Below are positions 56,396-64,000 of a stretch of DNA of 64,000 nt, piece by piece. The translations under genes and the position numbers were made by a program. Position 1 is the first letter of the stretch, and the number at the start of each line of letters is the position of its first letter. Under the pieces are notes generated by a model, which was not told where the DNA came from, searched no databases, and saw only the letters and a program-made list of their open reading frames with translations. The DNA is from Sinimarinibacterium arenosum. Its GTDB lineage: Bacteria > Pseudomonadota > Gammaproteobacteria > Nevskiales > Nevskiaceae. Location: assembly GCF_005047655.1 (NCBI RefSeq), contig NZ_SUKF01000003.1, forward strand, positions 434,001 through 498,000. The letters run 5' to 3'.

Positions 56396-57430
56396 CTAGG
56401 CCTTCACGGACGACAGCACCCCGGTCTCCTTCAGCCACAGCTCCGAACGGCGAAAACCCTCGTCCAGTTTGACCTTGGGGGCAAATCCGAGCAGGCGCCG
56501 CGCTTTGTTGCCGTTGAAACCACCCTTGCGTGAAAACATCAGCATCGCATCCGGCGTCGCCTCGTTGGCGCGGCCGAGCCGCCGGTTCAGATGCCATAGG
56601 GCCCGTGTCAGTTGCAGCGCAATCGGCAACGGCAAGCTTGGCGGATAACCCTTGCGTCCCGCCCAATGCCAGTGGCGCGCGAAGAACTCACGGCAGCTGA
56701 TCTTCTCGCCGCCCCAGAGGATGAAGATCTGTCCCGCGCCTTCGGTCAGGCCTGCCGCGAGCATGGTGCCATCGAGCAGATCGTCGATGTAGACCGGCGT
56801 GAAGAGGCCTTGACCGCCATTGGGCAGGATCAGCTGTCCAGCCTGTGCCATCTTCAACGGTTCGCTGATCCAGGCCCGCGAACCTGGGCCATACACATCA
56901 CCAGGGCGGATGATGGTGCAACTGATCTCGCCCGCAGCGTGTGCCGCCAGCACCACATGTTCACTGGCGCCTTTGGCAACGCCGTATCGGTATTCATCCC
57001 CGATGACAACCGGCGTCTTCTCGTCAGCGCCATCCGGATAATCCCAGCCCAGTGCCGCAATCGACGAGTACTGGACGAACCGATGTGCACCACCGGCAAT
57101 TGCTGCATCCAGCGCATTGCGCACACCCTGAACCGAAACGTCCCGATACGTGGGCCAGTCCGCCGCCAGTGAAACCACTGCGGCGGTATTGATGAACAGC
57201 TCACAGCCGCCGGCATGTCCGGACCAGGTGGCCGGTGCGGTCAGATCACCGGCCACCACATTCCATTCGCGATCGGCCCGCAAATCCATGCCGCGTACCT
57301 CGCAGCCAAGCGCGCGGTAGCGCGTCATCAGTGCGCGGCCGATGAAGCCGTTGGCACCGGTGACGAAAACAGACTTGGGAATCCGCGGTGTCTGTCCGTC
57401 CGCGCCAATGGGATTCAGTGCGGAGTTCAT
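56396..57430 (-). CDS. NAD-dependent epimerase/3beta-HSD-like dehydrogenase
   Basis: 344-residue extended SDR. Cofactor motif VTGANGFIGRAL at about 23-34, catalytic pair in YGVAKGASEH (YxxxK), and IRPGDVYGPGSRAWI, typical of the 3-beta-hydroxysteroid dehydrogenase/isomerase-like group. The C-terminal part includes KARRLLGFAPKVKLDEGFRR. Substrate uncertain; the family link to sterols is consistent with, but does not prove, steroid metabolism. The cupin gene lies 34 bases upstream on the same strand. Confidence 0.88.
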   Translation of the reverse strand: MNSALNPIGADGQTPRIPKSVFVTGANGFIGRALMTRYRALGCEVRGMDLRADREWNVVAGDLTAPATWSGHAGGCELFINTAAVVSLAADWPTYRDVSVQGVRNALDAAIAGGAHRFVQYSSIAALGWDYPDGADEKTPVVIGDEYRYGVAKGASEHVVLAAHAAGEISCTIIRPGDVYGPGSRAWISEPLKMAQAGQLILPNGGQGLFTPVYIDDLLDGTMLAAGLTEGAGQIFILWGGEKISCREFFARHWHWAGRKGYPPSLPLPIALQLTRALWHLNRRLGRANEATPDAMLMFSRKGGFNGNKARRLLGFAPKVKLDEGFRRSELWLKETGVLSSVKA

Positions 57431-57464
57431 AGGGTCTCGGTTACTGCAACGAGGTGATTGGGCC

Positions 57465-57968
57465 TCATGCAGTGTAGTCGGGCAGGTGCGGGCGAATGTA
57501 TCGCGCCGGCTCCAGACCGCGTTCCTTGATCAGCTGATCGATCAGTAGCGTGATGCCATTGGCGTCGAGCATGCCGACGTAGTTGCCCTCGGCATCAAAG
57601 TTCACATTGCTGCCTTCGACGTACATCAGTGTGTCGGTCGGTTCCGTATTGTCCTTGGGCGTGACAAACGTATGCACCGAGCTGCCGGGCTCATACAAAT
57701 AGCAACCGGCAGTTTGTGGCTGATCAGGATATTCAAGGTAGTGCCAGCTGCCCGACAGCGTCCACAAATGCACCGAGCCGGTGTGATAGTGCGTCGGCAA
57801 CACCACGCCCGGATGGAATACGACGCGCAATACCCAGATACCGCGATGCGTATCCAGCATCAGCGGTTGCACATCAACGCCGGGCAGGGCGTTTTCGTAG
57901 ATGGGCAGCTCGCGGGTATTCAGCGTGAGCAGTTCGCGGTGATCGGTCACCAGCATTGGCAGCGGCAT
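57465..57968 (-). CDS. Cupin protein, dihydroxyacetophenone-dioxygenase-like
   Basis: 167-residue single cupin with metal motif THYHTGSVHLWTLSGSWHYLE context and a later histidine in PGSSVHTF. It resembles 2,4'-dihydroxyacetophenone dioxygenase family and ChrR-like cupins. Divergent from the AraC-family gene at 58136, with a 22-bp-periodic direct repeat in the shared region, so it is a likely target of that regulator. First gene ahead of the epimerase. Confidence 0.78.
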   Translation of the reverse strand: MPLPMLVTDHRELLTLNTRELPIYENALPGVDVQPLMLDTHRGIWVLRVVFHPGVVLPTHYHTGSVHLWTLSGSWHYLEYPDQPQTAGCYLYEPGSSVHTFVTPKDNTEPTDTLMYVEGSNVNFDAEGNYVGMLDANGITLLIDQLIKERGLEPARYIRPHLPDYTA

Positions 57969-58078
57969 CAGCAGTCTCCTTCAGTTCTTGCGGGCAGTCA
58001 GGCCCTGTACTTGTCGTACGGAGCGCTTGGGTATGCGCCTCCGATGTTTGCAGGATAGAGGCGAACGACCAAACGCAC

Positions 58079-58113
58079 TTGACATATCGCGAATATAAAA
58101 TTGATATATCACG
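58079..58113 (+). promoter_or_regulatory. Direct-repeat AraC-type binding site
   Basis: TTGACATATCGCG (58079-58091) and TTGATATATCACG (58101-58113) match at 11 of 13 positions and start 22 bases apart, two helical turns, as expected for the two half-sites of an AraC-family protein. The second copy ends 22 bases before the AraC-family ATG. Confidence 0.65.
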
Positions 58114-58135
58114 CAACACTCCAGGCCGGCCCTGC

Positions 58136-59143
58136 ATGAAATATCTCTGCCGTAGCGGCGCGCTGCTCGGATTTTCCGATCTGGCAGACAGCTTCGGGCA
58201 GTCTCCGCTCGCGCTGCTGGAACACGTGGGCCTTCCGCCGGCGACACTGCGTGATCCCGAACTGTATATCCCGTATACGACGCTGGCTGACCTGCTCACG
58301 CTGGCCGCACAGCGATGCAATGCGCCGGATTTCGGCATCCTGCTCGGCAGTCAACAAGGACTCGAAGCGGTCGGCGCGCTCGGTACCTGGCTGTGTCTGC
58401 AGGTTCGAGTCGGCGACGCGCTCACACTGATCAACCGTCATCTGAGCTTTCATGCGCGCGGCGTCACCATTGATGTCGACACCCAGGCCCCGCACGTTGC
58501 ATTGGAGATGCGCCTCGACATCGTGAACCAGACCGACTGCGATCAGCTGCTCGGGCTCAGCATGGCGTTATTGGTGCGCAGTATTGCGCAGCTGCATGGC
58601 ACCGAACTCAAACCTGCTGATGTCGCACTGGCCCTGCCGGCACCGCGCCGAACCGCGAACTGGCGGCGCATCTTCGGCCACGTCCCGACGTTCGGCGCGC
58701 CGGTCAGTCGGGTTGTCTATCCGCGACGGCTGCTCGATCTGCCGGTGCGCATCGATTCGGCGCAGCGCGAACGCCTCAATGCACAATGGCGCGGCAACTT
58801 CGAGCAACGCATGCCATCGCTCGACCTGCGTTTACAGGTCGAGCGGGCAATTACCGCCTTGCTCCCGACCGGCGACTGCAGCCTTGAGCGCGTTTCGCAA
58901 TTGGTTGACCTGCAACCGCGCACGCTGCAGCTGCGTCTTCAGCAAGCATCAACGAGTTTCGGGCAACTGCTGAAGGCGCAGCGCGAAAAGCTGGCGCGCG
59001 AGCACCTCTCGCGCAGCGATATCGACTTGACCACGCTCGCGATGAATCTGGGCTATGGCGAGCTGGCCGTGTTCAGCCGTGCGTTCAAGCTGTGGACTGG
59101 CCAGTCACCCCGCGCGTGGCGCAAGGCGGGAGACAGCGGCTGA
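58136..59143 (+). CDS. AraC-family regulator with arabinose-binding-like domain
   Basis: 335 residues from ATG 58136. N-terminal ligand-binding domain of the Arabinose_bd type (about 15-200, DLADSFGQSPLALLEHVGLP), C-terminal AraC DNA-binding domain (about 230-330) with two helix-turn-helix units, the second ending LAMNLGYGELAVFSRAFKLW. Members of this group (ArgR/OruR/VirF/GadX-like) control catabolic operons. Divergent from the cupin-epimerase pair; the direct repeat upstream suggests autoregulation and control of the cupin gene. Confidence 0.93.
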   Translation: MKYLCRSGALLGFSDLADSFGQSPLALLEHVGLPPATLRDPELYIPYTTLADLLTLAAQRCNAPDFGILLGSQQGLEAVGALGTWLCLQVRVGDALTLINRHLSFHARGVTIDVDTQAPHVALEMRLDIVNQTDCDQLLGLSMALLVRSIAQLHGTELKPADVALALPAPRRTANWRRIFGHVPTFGAPVSRVVYPRRLLDLPVRIDSAQRERLNAQWRGNFEQRMPSLDLRLQVERAITALLPTGDCSLERVSQLVDLQPRTLQLRLQQASTSFGQLLKAQREKLAREHLSRSDIDLTTLAMNLGYGELAVFSRAFKLWTGQSPRAWRKAGDSG

Positions 59144-59186
59144 GTCTGCGTTGATTGCGCCTGCGTTGACACAGTCAACTCCGAAT

Positions 59187-59645
59187 TCAATCCGACGCCT
59201 CAAGTTTCGCTTTGAGATTGCTGAGTGCCAACAGCGACATCTTGCGCATGCGCGGCCGTAGCAACGGCGCCATGAGGCGATTGAATCCGCGGGTTTCATA
59301 GGTCAGCGTTCGCGTGAAGGACACACCACATTCTGACGGTTTGAATACGTAATCGATCTGCAGCCAACCGCCGCTCATTTTGCCCTCGACCCGCCAATGG
59401 CGGGGAGGATCCGCCGCGATGACCCGATAACGGGTCTGGCGCTTGAGCGTGAAGGGGAGCGGCGACAGCGGCTGCAGCTCGATGACCTCGTCGAAGGTAT
59501 CACCGGTCGCCAGTGTGCTGCTGGAGGACTTTGCGGATTTCGAATTCGGATGCCACTCGTGCCAGAGCCACGGCTGCGTCACGTAGGCATAGATCCGCTC
59601 CGGTGCGCAGGCTATTTCAATGGTATTGCGGATTTGGTCTTTCAT
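59187..59645 (-). CDS. SRPBCC/START-like lipid-binding protein
   Basis: 152 residues. Opens with IRNTIEIACAPERIYAYVTQ, the typical first strand and helix of the polyketide cyclase/dehydrase SRPBCC fold, and ends with a long helix. It forms a hydrophobic pocket in this family; ligand unknown. It lies downstream of the sulfotransferase gene (57-base gap), and the AraC gene converges on it from the other side. Confidence 0.85.
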   Translation of the reverse strand: MKDQIRNTIEIACAPERIYAYVTQPWLWHEWHPNSKSAKSSSSTLATGDTFDEVIELQPLSPLPFTLKRQTRYRVIAADPPRHWRVEGKMSGGWLQIDYVFKPSECGVSFTRTLTYETRGFNRLMAPLLRPRMRKMSLLALSNLKAKLEASD

Positions 59646-59701
59646 TGGGCTATGCCTTGAGTCTCGGTACGTATCCGCAGCACGGGTTTGCGCTTCTGCG
59701 G

Positions 59702-60442
59702 TTACGACAACACGCGCAGCAGCCCATACGCCATACCCGCCAGCGCAACCGCAGCGACACCGACGATGACGTAGGCCCCGCGCGTGATTCCGGCAATGGT
59801 CTGCTTGATCTGCGCCCGATCATTCACGTTCGGAAATTCGGTGGAAGGCACCGGCACACCGAGAAAATCGCACAGCGGCGCCCAACCCTGATCAACCGAA
59901 AAGATCAGCAGCTTGTCTGCGGGAACGGCAGCTTTCACCTCGGCGATGTGCTGGTGATACCGCTCGATTGCTCTGTTGCGGTCACGCATCGTGCCCTGGT
60001 GCGATCGCTGCCAGATCAGCTTCCGACTCATGTCGCCGAACTTGCGACCGAACGGCGTGGTCAGCTCGAGCACCTTGAACTGCCACATGCTCTCGGTGAA
60101 GTAGATGGTGTCCATGGTGCTTTCATACCAGGCGTCCGCTCCACGAGGATGCACTGTCAGAACGACCTTGGCGTCCGGATAGGCAGCCACCAGCTCCCGC
60201 CATACACAACACGCCGGATTGTCGACCGTGGCGGTGTACTTGGAGAACACCTCATTCCATTCGTACTGCGTGCCCGGCTTGCCGTTTGCGACCTTGCGCC
60301 AGAAATCCAGATGCGTCTTGTTGTCCTTGTTCCCGATCACCTCGAACATGTGATAGCAGGGGAAACCCAGCTGGTTCAGGGCCGTACACAGGGACAATGT
60401 TCCGGTACGTCCATAGCCGGCGCCGACGACTTTGAGACTCAT
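59702..60442 (-). CDS. Sulfotransferase family protein
   Basis: 246 residues. N-terminal 5'-phosphosulfate-binding loop GAGYGRTGTLS (7-17), then VVLTVHPRGADAWYES for the 3'-phosphate-binding strand, and a C-terminal membrane helix (about 222-243). The layout matches the Sulfotransfer_4 group, which uses PAPS. Several catalytic details (the general base) cannot be confirmed by eye. ATG with a GAGGAGAAATC ribosome region. Confidence 0.88.
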   Translation of the reverse strand: MSLKVVGAGYGRTGTLSLCTALNQLGFPCYHMFEVIGNKDNKTHLDFWRKVANGKPGTQYEWNEVFSKYTATVDNPACCVWRELVAAYPDAKVVLTVHPRGADAWYESTMDTIYFTESMWQFKVLELTTPFGRKFGDMSRKLIWQRSHQGTMRDRNRAIERYHQHIAEVKAAVPADKLLIFSVDQGWAPLCDFLGVPVPSTEFPNVNDRAQIKQTIAGITRGAYVIVGVAAVALAGMAYGLLRVLS

Positions 60443-60526
60443 GATTTCTCCTCTGTTCGTTCAAAGAATCGATAGTGCAGCTCGGATTTTCTGGTTCAAA
60501 TCGATCTGCCGACCAGTCAAACCCCG

Positions 60527-61162
60527 TCAGATAAATCGCCGTAGTTGGTTGTACGTGCAATTGCACAGCCAGACCTGTTGAAATGGTCCACTCTTGAATC
60601 CGCCAGATGAGTCGATTAGCTCACGAACCTTGGCCCAAGACCAATCCCCGTAAATGCGAATGTCTGCAAATGCGATCAGCAGGTACATGCCATCGCAATA
60701 GCGTGTCCTTTTCTTTTCATACCTTTCCACGGCGCCTGCTGCTACTCGACGCATCGGCGCGTCCATGTCTTCAACTTCCGGAGTGGCCATGATCTCGCCG
60801 TTCTTGAGCCTGCTAATCGGTCCTGAACCGAAGGTCACGCCATAACGCTGAAGTGCCTCGTCCCGGAGTGATTCGTTGTGGCTATACATGTATGCAATCT
60901 GGACTCGAATGATCTTTTCCACAAAGCCCGTGAGGTAAATGATCCCGTCTTCCTCCGCACCCGGAACGGTAGTCTCGATACCCACGTTTAATCCAGGTAC
61001 TTTCAAACTCAACGCAAACCGCGAAAGCGGGAGGTACTCCTCAATCAATTTCTTGCCTCTGTGTGTCAATGAGGGCTTCTGATCCTGCTCGGCTGACAAT
61101 GCTTCTATGTCTTGGTCTATACGCGCAGCAAAATCGTAGGCGGGTTCACGCATGTCACTCAC
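60527..61162 (-). CDS. Hypothetical protein of atypical base composition
   Basis: 211 residues; no family recognised. No signal peptide or membrane segment. Residues 90-115 (GFVEKIIRVQIAYMYSHNES) look helical and the C-terminal half has many aromatic residues (RYCDGMYLLIAFADIRIYGD). The gene is visibly lower in GC than the genes around it and uses codons such as ATA and AAT more freely, which suggests recent acquisition. It stands alone, divergent from a LysR gene across about 200 bases without other features. Confidence 0.6.
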   Translation of the reverse strand: MSDMREPAYDFAARIDQDIEALSAEQDQKPSLTHRGKKLIEEYLPLSRFALSLKVPGLNVGIETTVPGAEEDGIIYLTGFVEKIIRVQIAYMYSHNESLRDEALQRYGVTFGSGPISRLKNGEIMATPEVEDMDAPMRRVAAGAVERYEKKRTRYCDGMYLLIAFADIRIYGDWSWAKVRELIDSSGGFKSGPFQQVWLCNCTYNQLRRFI

Positions 61163-61366
61163 ACCTCACTTGCCGAGTTTCCGATCATCAATCGATTGAA
61201 GCCCAAGGTAGACATCCGCATGCTGCCGGATTGCTTGGTGGGTTTCAGTACCTCTGTTAGCGTGCTTAATGCTCCGGGAGCAGAGTGGCACGCGGCGCTG
61301 CATTCTTGCTCATCAGATCCATAATTGGCAGATAATCCGCTCAATCATTCCGCAGCAGAGAACAAT

Positions 61367-62284
61367 GTGGATCAGCTCAATCTCATCCGGATTTTCGTGG
61401 CGGTTGCGGATTCAGGTGGTTTTTCCAGCGCCGCACGCAAGCTGAACATTTCACCGCCAGCGGTCACGCGTGCGATCAATGAACTGGAATCCCAGCTGGG
61501 CGTGCAGTTGCTGGCGCGGACCACGCGGTTCGTGCGTGTGACGGAAGCCGGCAGCCGGTATGCCGAGGACTGCAGACGCATCCTCGGTGAGCTGGCAGAG
61601 GCCAATGAATCCGTTGCCGGATTGCACAGCGCTCCGCGAGGACATCTGGCGCTGACGGCGCCGGTGCTGTTTGGCGCCAAGTTCGTCACGCCCATCGTGA
61701 CCGAATATCTGCGCCGCTATCCTCAGGTCACCGCGTCGTGCTGGTTTCTCGATCGAGTGGTCAACGTGATGGAGGAGGGGCTGGATCTCGCGGTGCGCAT
61801 CGGCCATCTGCCGGACTCCAGCATGCGCGCGATCCAGGTCGGCGAGGTGCGCAGGGTCATCTGCGCGTCTCCGGACTATCTGAGGTCGCAAGGCACGCCT
61901 ACGACGATGGATGACTTGTCGGCACATACCATCATCTCGGCGACGGGGGTCACGCCAAATCCGGAGTGGCGCTTGTTCAACAACGGAACAATGGAGGCCG
62001 TGCGCCTGCAGCCACGATTGACCACGACGACGAATGACGCTGCGATGGCGGCTGCCGTTGATGGTTTTGGCCTGACCCGCTTGCTGTCCTATCAGGTCGC
62101 CGAGCGTCTGCGGGATGGCAGTCTAGTTGTGGTGTTGGCAGACCGCGAGCCGCCCGCGTTGCCGGTGCAGCTGGTCCATCACGAAGGCCGTCACGCCTCA
62201 CGCAAGGCACGCGCATTTCTGGACCTCGCGGTCGAACGGCTGCGCTCGAACCCGGCGTTGAACGGGACGGACGTCCAGCGCTGA
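61367..62284 (+). CDS. LysR-family transcriptional regulator
   Basis: 305 residues from GTG 61367, giving the usual LysR opening (DQLNLIRIFVAVADSGGFSS); an in-frame TTG at 61325 adds 14 residues without a ribosome site. N-terminal winged helix (SAARKLNISPPAVTRAINEL) and the effector domain with LDLAVRIGHLPDSSM, typical of the DsdC/AaeR-like CrgA group. The three genes that follow on the same strand (AhpD-like, PNPOx-like, GST) are plausible targets; the 114-bp gap after it contains TTCCGGAA (62291-62298). Confidence 0.9.
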   Translation: MDQLNLIRIFVAVADSGGFSSAARKLNISPPAVTRAINELESQLGVQLLARTTRFVRVTEAGSRYAEDCRRILGELAEANESVAGLHSAPRGHLALTAPVLFGAKFVTPIVTEYLRRYPQVTASCWFLDRVVNVMEEGLDLAVRIGHLPDSSMRAIQVGEVRRVICASPDYLRSQGTPTTMDDLSAHTIISATGVTPNPEWRLFNNGTMEAVRLQPRLTTTTNDAAMAAAVDGFGLTRLLSYQVAERLRDGSLVVVLADREPPALPVQLVHHEGRHASRKARAFLDLAVERLRSNPALNGTDVQR

Positions 62285-62398
62285 GAATTGTTCCGGAATA
62301 TGGAATAGAGAAGTTCAGCCGGAGTGAATTCTCCAGATAGCGCCTGGCCGCGATGATGACGTCACCGCCAATCAGGGCGTCACTATCAGGAGCATTTC

Positions 62399-62953
62399 AT
62401 GTCCCGTATTCCCGCCGTCGATCCCGCGAGCGCCACTGGCGAAGCCAGGCAGCTGCTTGATGCCGTACAGGCGCAGCTCGGCGTCACTCCCAACTTCATC
62501 CGCGTTCTGGCCAATTCTCCGTCTGCGTTGAAGGCGTTCCTGGGGATCTATCAGATCGCAGGCGAGGGTCGCCTCGAGGCGCAGACTCGCGAACGCATCG
62601 CATTGGCAGTCGCCCAGGAAAACGCCTGCGAATATTGCGTGTCTGCACACACCGCAATCGGTCGCAAGCATGGGCTGAGTAACGAGGAGATGCTCGCCAA
62701 TCGCGGTGGCGGCTCAACGGATGAGCGTGCGGCAGCGGCAGTGTCTTTTGCCAAGAGCCTGATGGAGAACCGGGGTGATGTCTCAGGGGCGGAAGTCCAG
62801 GCGATCCGCAATGCCGGCTACGGCGACGCGGAACTGGTGGAGATCATCGTGCACGTTGCACTCAATGCCCTGACCAACATCCTGGGCAAGGCTGCACAAG
62901 TCGATATCGATTTCCCGCACGTTTCCTTGAGCGAGCTGCCGCAGGCAGCGTAA
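62399..62953 (+). CDS. Carboxymuconolactone decarboxylase/AhpD-like protein
   Basis: 184 residues. The AhpD-type redox centre is present: Cys77 and Cys80 with His84 in ENACEYCVSAH. The family includes alkylhydroperoxidases and carboxymuconolactone decarboxylases; this CxxC-xxxH form is of the peroxidase-related kind. ATG with AGGAG ribosome site 8 bases before. First of three genes probably controlled by the upstream LysR protein. Confidence 0.9.
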   Translation: MSRIPAVDPASATGEARQLLDAVQAQLGVTPNFIRVLANSPSALKAFLGIYQIAGEGRLEAQTRERIALAVAQENACEYCVSAHTAIGRKHGLSNEEMLANRGGGSTDERAAAAVSFAKSLMENRGDVSGAEVQAIRNAGYGDAELVEIIVHVALNALTNILGKAAQVDIDFPHVSLSELPQAA

Positions 62954-62959
62954 GCACTC

Positions 62960-62990
62960 GCGCCCGGCGACGACTGCCGTTGCCGGGCGC
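62960..62990 (+). terminator. Hairpin between AhpD-like and PNPOx-like genes
   Basis: GCGCCCGGC (62960-62968) pairs perfectly with GCCGGGCGC (62982-62990) around a 13-base loop, 6 bases after the AhpD-like stop. No T run follows, so it may be an attenuating or mRNA-stabilising hairpin rather than a terminator. Confidence 0.55.
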
Positions 62991-63017
62991 ACGAGCCGAG
63001 TGAACCTGGAGAGCGCC

Positions 63018-63656
63018 ATGGGCCGACGATTTGCCGAGATCAGCTTTACCGACAGCGTAAAGGCAGCACAAATCCGTTATGGCACTCGAAAGGCCAACGA
63101 GGGGTTCGAGTCTGCGCCGGACCGTCGCGATGCCCTCACCGAGCGGGAGATTCACTTCATTGCCGAGCGCGACAGTTTCTACATGGCCTCCCACGGAATC
63201 GGCGCTGATGGTCTTGCGGGCTGGCCCTACGTGCAGCATCGCGGGGGCTACGCGGGCTTTCTCAGAGTCCTCCACGCCAGGCGTCTGGCCTTTGCCGATT
63301 ATCGCGGCAACAGGCAGTACATCAGCACGGGCAACGTCATGGGCGATGACCGCGTCTCGTTGTTCCTAATGGACTACCCGAAACGCCAGCGGCTGAAAAT
63401 CTGGGCGCGAGCGACCGTCGTCAATTTTGCAGACGACCCGGATCTATTGGCATCGCTGGAAAACCCCGACTACAAGGCGCGTATCGAGCGTGCTTTTGTG
63501 CTCGACGTGGAAGCCGTGGACTGGAATTGCCCACAACACATTACGCCGCGCTTTTCCGAATTCGAGGTGCGCGCCATGATTGCGCCACTACACGCCGAAA
63601 TCGAGCAGCTGAAGGCGCAGCTGACGATGCAACAAGCCGACTCATCAGGAGCATAA
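63018..63656 (+). CDS. Pyridoxamine 5'-phosphate oxidase-family flavoprotein
   Basis: 212 residues from ATG 63018 (ribosome site GGAGAG; a GTG at 63000 is less likely). Split-barrel FMN-binding fold signatures: ERDSFYMASHGIGADGLAGW and a central ALEDYRGN-like stretch (FADYRGNRQYISTGN). The C-terminal 25 residues form a heptad-like helix (IAPLHAEIEQLKAQLTMQQA), a possible coiled coil for oligomerisation. Such proteins are usually FMN- or F420-dependent oxidoreductases, not true PdxH. Followed directly by the GST gene. Confidence 0.85.
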   Translation: MGRRFAEISFTDSVKAAQIRYGTRKANEGFESAPDRRDALTEREIHFIAERDSFYMASHGIGADGLAGWPYVQHRGGYAGFLRVLHARRLAFADYRGNRQYISTGNVMGDDRVSLFLMDYPKRQRLKIWARATVVNFADDPDLLASLENPDYKARIERAFVLDVEAVDWNCPQHITPRFSEFEVRAMIAPLHAEIEQLKAQLTMQQADSSGA

Positions 63657-63657
63657 G

Positions 63658-64000
63658 GTGATTCAACTTTTCGAATTTGCCGCATCCGGCAACTGCCATA
63701 AGGTTCGACTGTTACTGAGCCTGCTGGGGCAGCCGTACCAGTCCGTCGTCGTCAATGGCGCGGACGGCGAGCAGAAGTCCGCCGCCTTCCGAAAAATCAA
63801 TCCGATGGGGCAGGTGCCGGCGCTGCGCGACGATGACAGTGTCATCCGCGACAGCCAAGCCATTCTGTTCTATCTCGCACGTCGTTACGGCGGGGGCGAC
63901 TGGCTTCCGTCTGATCCGGTGCTAGAAGCAGACGTTGTGGCGTGGCTCTCGACAGCCGCCAACGAAGTGGCGCGGGGCCCCGCTGATCTGCGCATGCACT
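63658..64000 (+). CDS. Glutathione S-transferase, cut by window end
   Basis: The first 114 codons of a GST-family gene, starting at GTG 63658, two bases after the PNPOx-like stop codon, with an AGGAG ribosome site. The N-terminal thioredoxin-like domain is complete: LFEFAASGNCHKVRLLLSLL, the glutathione-contact KINPMGQVPALRDDD, and SQAILFYLARRYG. Unlike the tandem long GST-like genes it looks like a standard GST. The C-terminal helical domain continues past the window. Confidence 0.88.
   Translation, partial: MIQLFEFAASGNCHKVRLLLSLLGQPYQSVVVNGADGEQKSAAFRKINPMGQVPALRDDDSVIRDSQAILFYLARRYGGGDWLPSDPVLEADVVAWLSTAANEVARGPADLRMH

Noticed and set aside
60488-60520. tRNA-like 3' end (GGTTCAAATC followed by CCA) downstream of the sulfotransferase start
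   Set aside because: The flanking bases do not form a T stem, and no anticodon arm or acceptor pairing exists upstream.
61112-61324. Possible small gene of 70 codons between the orphan gene and the LysR gene
   Set aside because: Overlaps the orphan gene start on the other strand, has no ribosome site and no recognisable product.

Overview
This is about 64 kb of high-GC chromosomal DNA from a gammaproteobacterium. The order leuCDB-asd-usg-fimV-truA-trpF-trpBA-accD-folC-(SPOR protein)-cvpA-purF-metZ is the Pseudomonas/Xanthomonas-type housekeeping block. The accessory genes (paired DUF1302/DUF1329, two DUF3604 genes, many redox and lipid-type enzymes) suggest a Nevskiales/Solimonadaceae-like bacterium. 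That family assignment is inference; no rRNA or tRNA is visible to confirm it.

Layout. 1-5.7 kb: aroC and an MFS transporter, then a minus-strand group (EF-hand protein, small unknown protein, nitrilase-family hydrolase, GNAT acetyltransferase, NTF2-like protein). 5.8-26.5 kb: a LysR gene divergent from a long plus-strand biosynthetic block for leucine, aspartate-semialdehyde, tryptophan, fatty acid, folate, purine and methionine functions. It includes a small VOC-like gene wedged between leuC and leuD, a catalytically degenerate Asd paralogue, FimV, and a recognisable SAM-II riboswitch in front of metZ. 26.6-35.0 kb: minus-strand genes for a transglutaminase-like protein, a MacAB-type ABC exporter, LpxH, a class V aminotransferase, a periplasmic cyclophilin and DusA.

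35.2-55.6 kb is the most unusual part. A three-protein set (DUF3604 PHP-like predicted metalloprotein, HupE/UreJ-type membrane protein, parvulin-type peptidyl-prolyl isomerase) occurs twice, 6-7 kb apart, in different gene arrangements. Four divergent intergenic regions each carry a near-identical 15-bp inverted repeat (consensus TTKAYA-N3-TGTAAA). Two lie at the DUF3604 modules, one between a DsbA/GST-kappa-like gene and tandem long GST-like genes, and one between DUF1302 and DUF1329. The sequence therefore predicts a local regulon that links two DUF3604 modules, an MBL-fold hydrolase, thioredoxin-fold enzymes and an outer-membrane/periplasmic DUF1302-DUF1329 pair. Handling of a hydrophobic or esterified substrate is a plausible theme but is not shown by the sequence.

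55.7-64 kb: mixed catabolic and regulatory genes, including an NAD-dependent epimerase, a cupin dioxygenase-like gene divergent from an AraC-family regulator with a clear 22-bp-periodic direct-repeat site, an SRPBCC protein, a sulfotransferase, a lower-GC orphan gene, and a LysR gene followed by AhpD-like, PNPOx-like and (truncated by the window edge) GST genes. No insertion sequence, CRISPR array, tRNA or rRNA was recognised.
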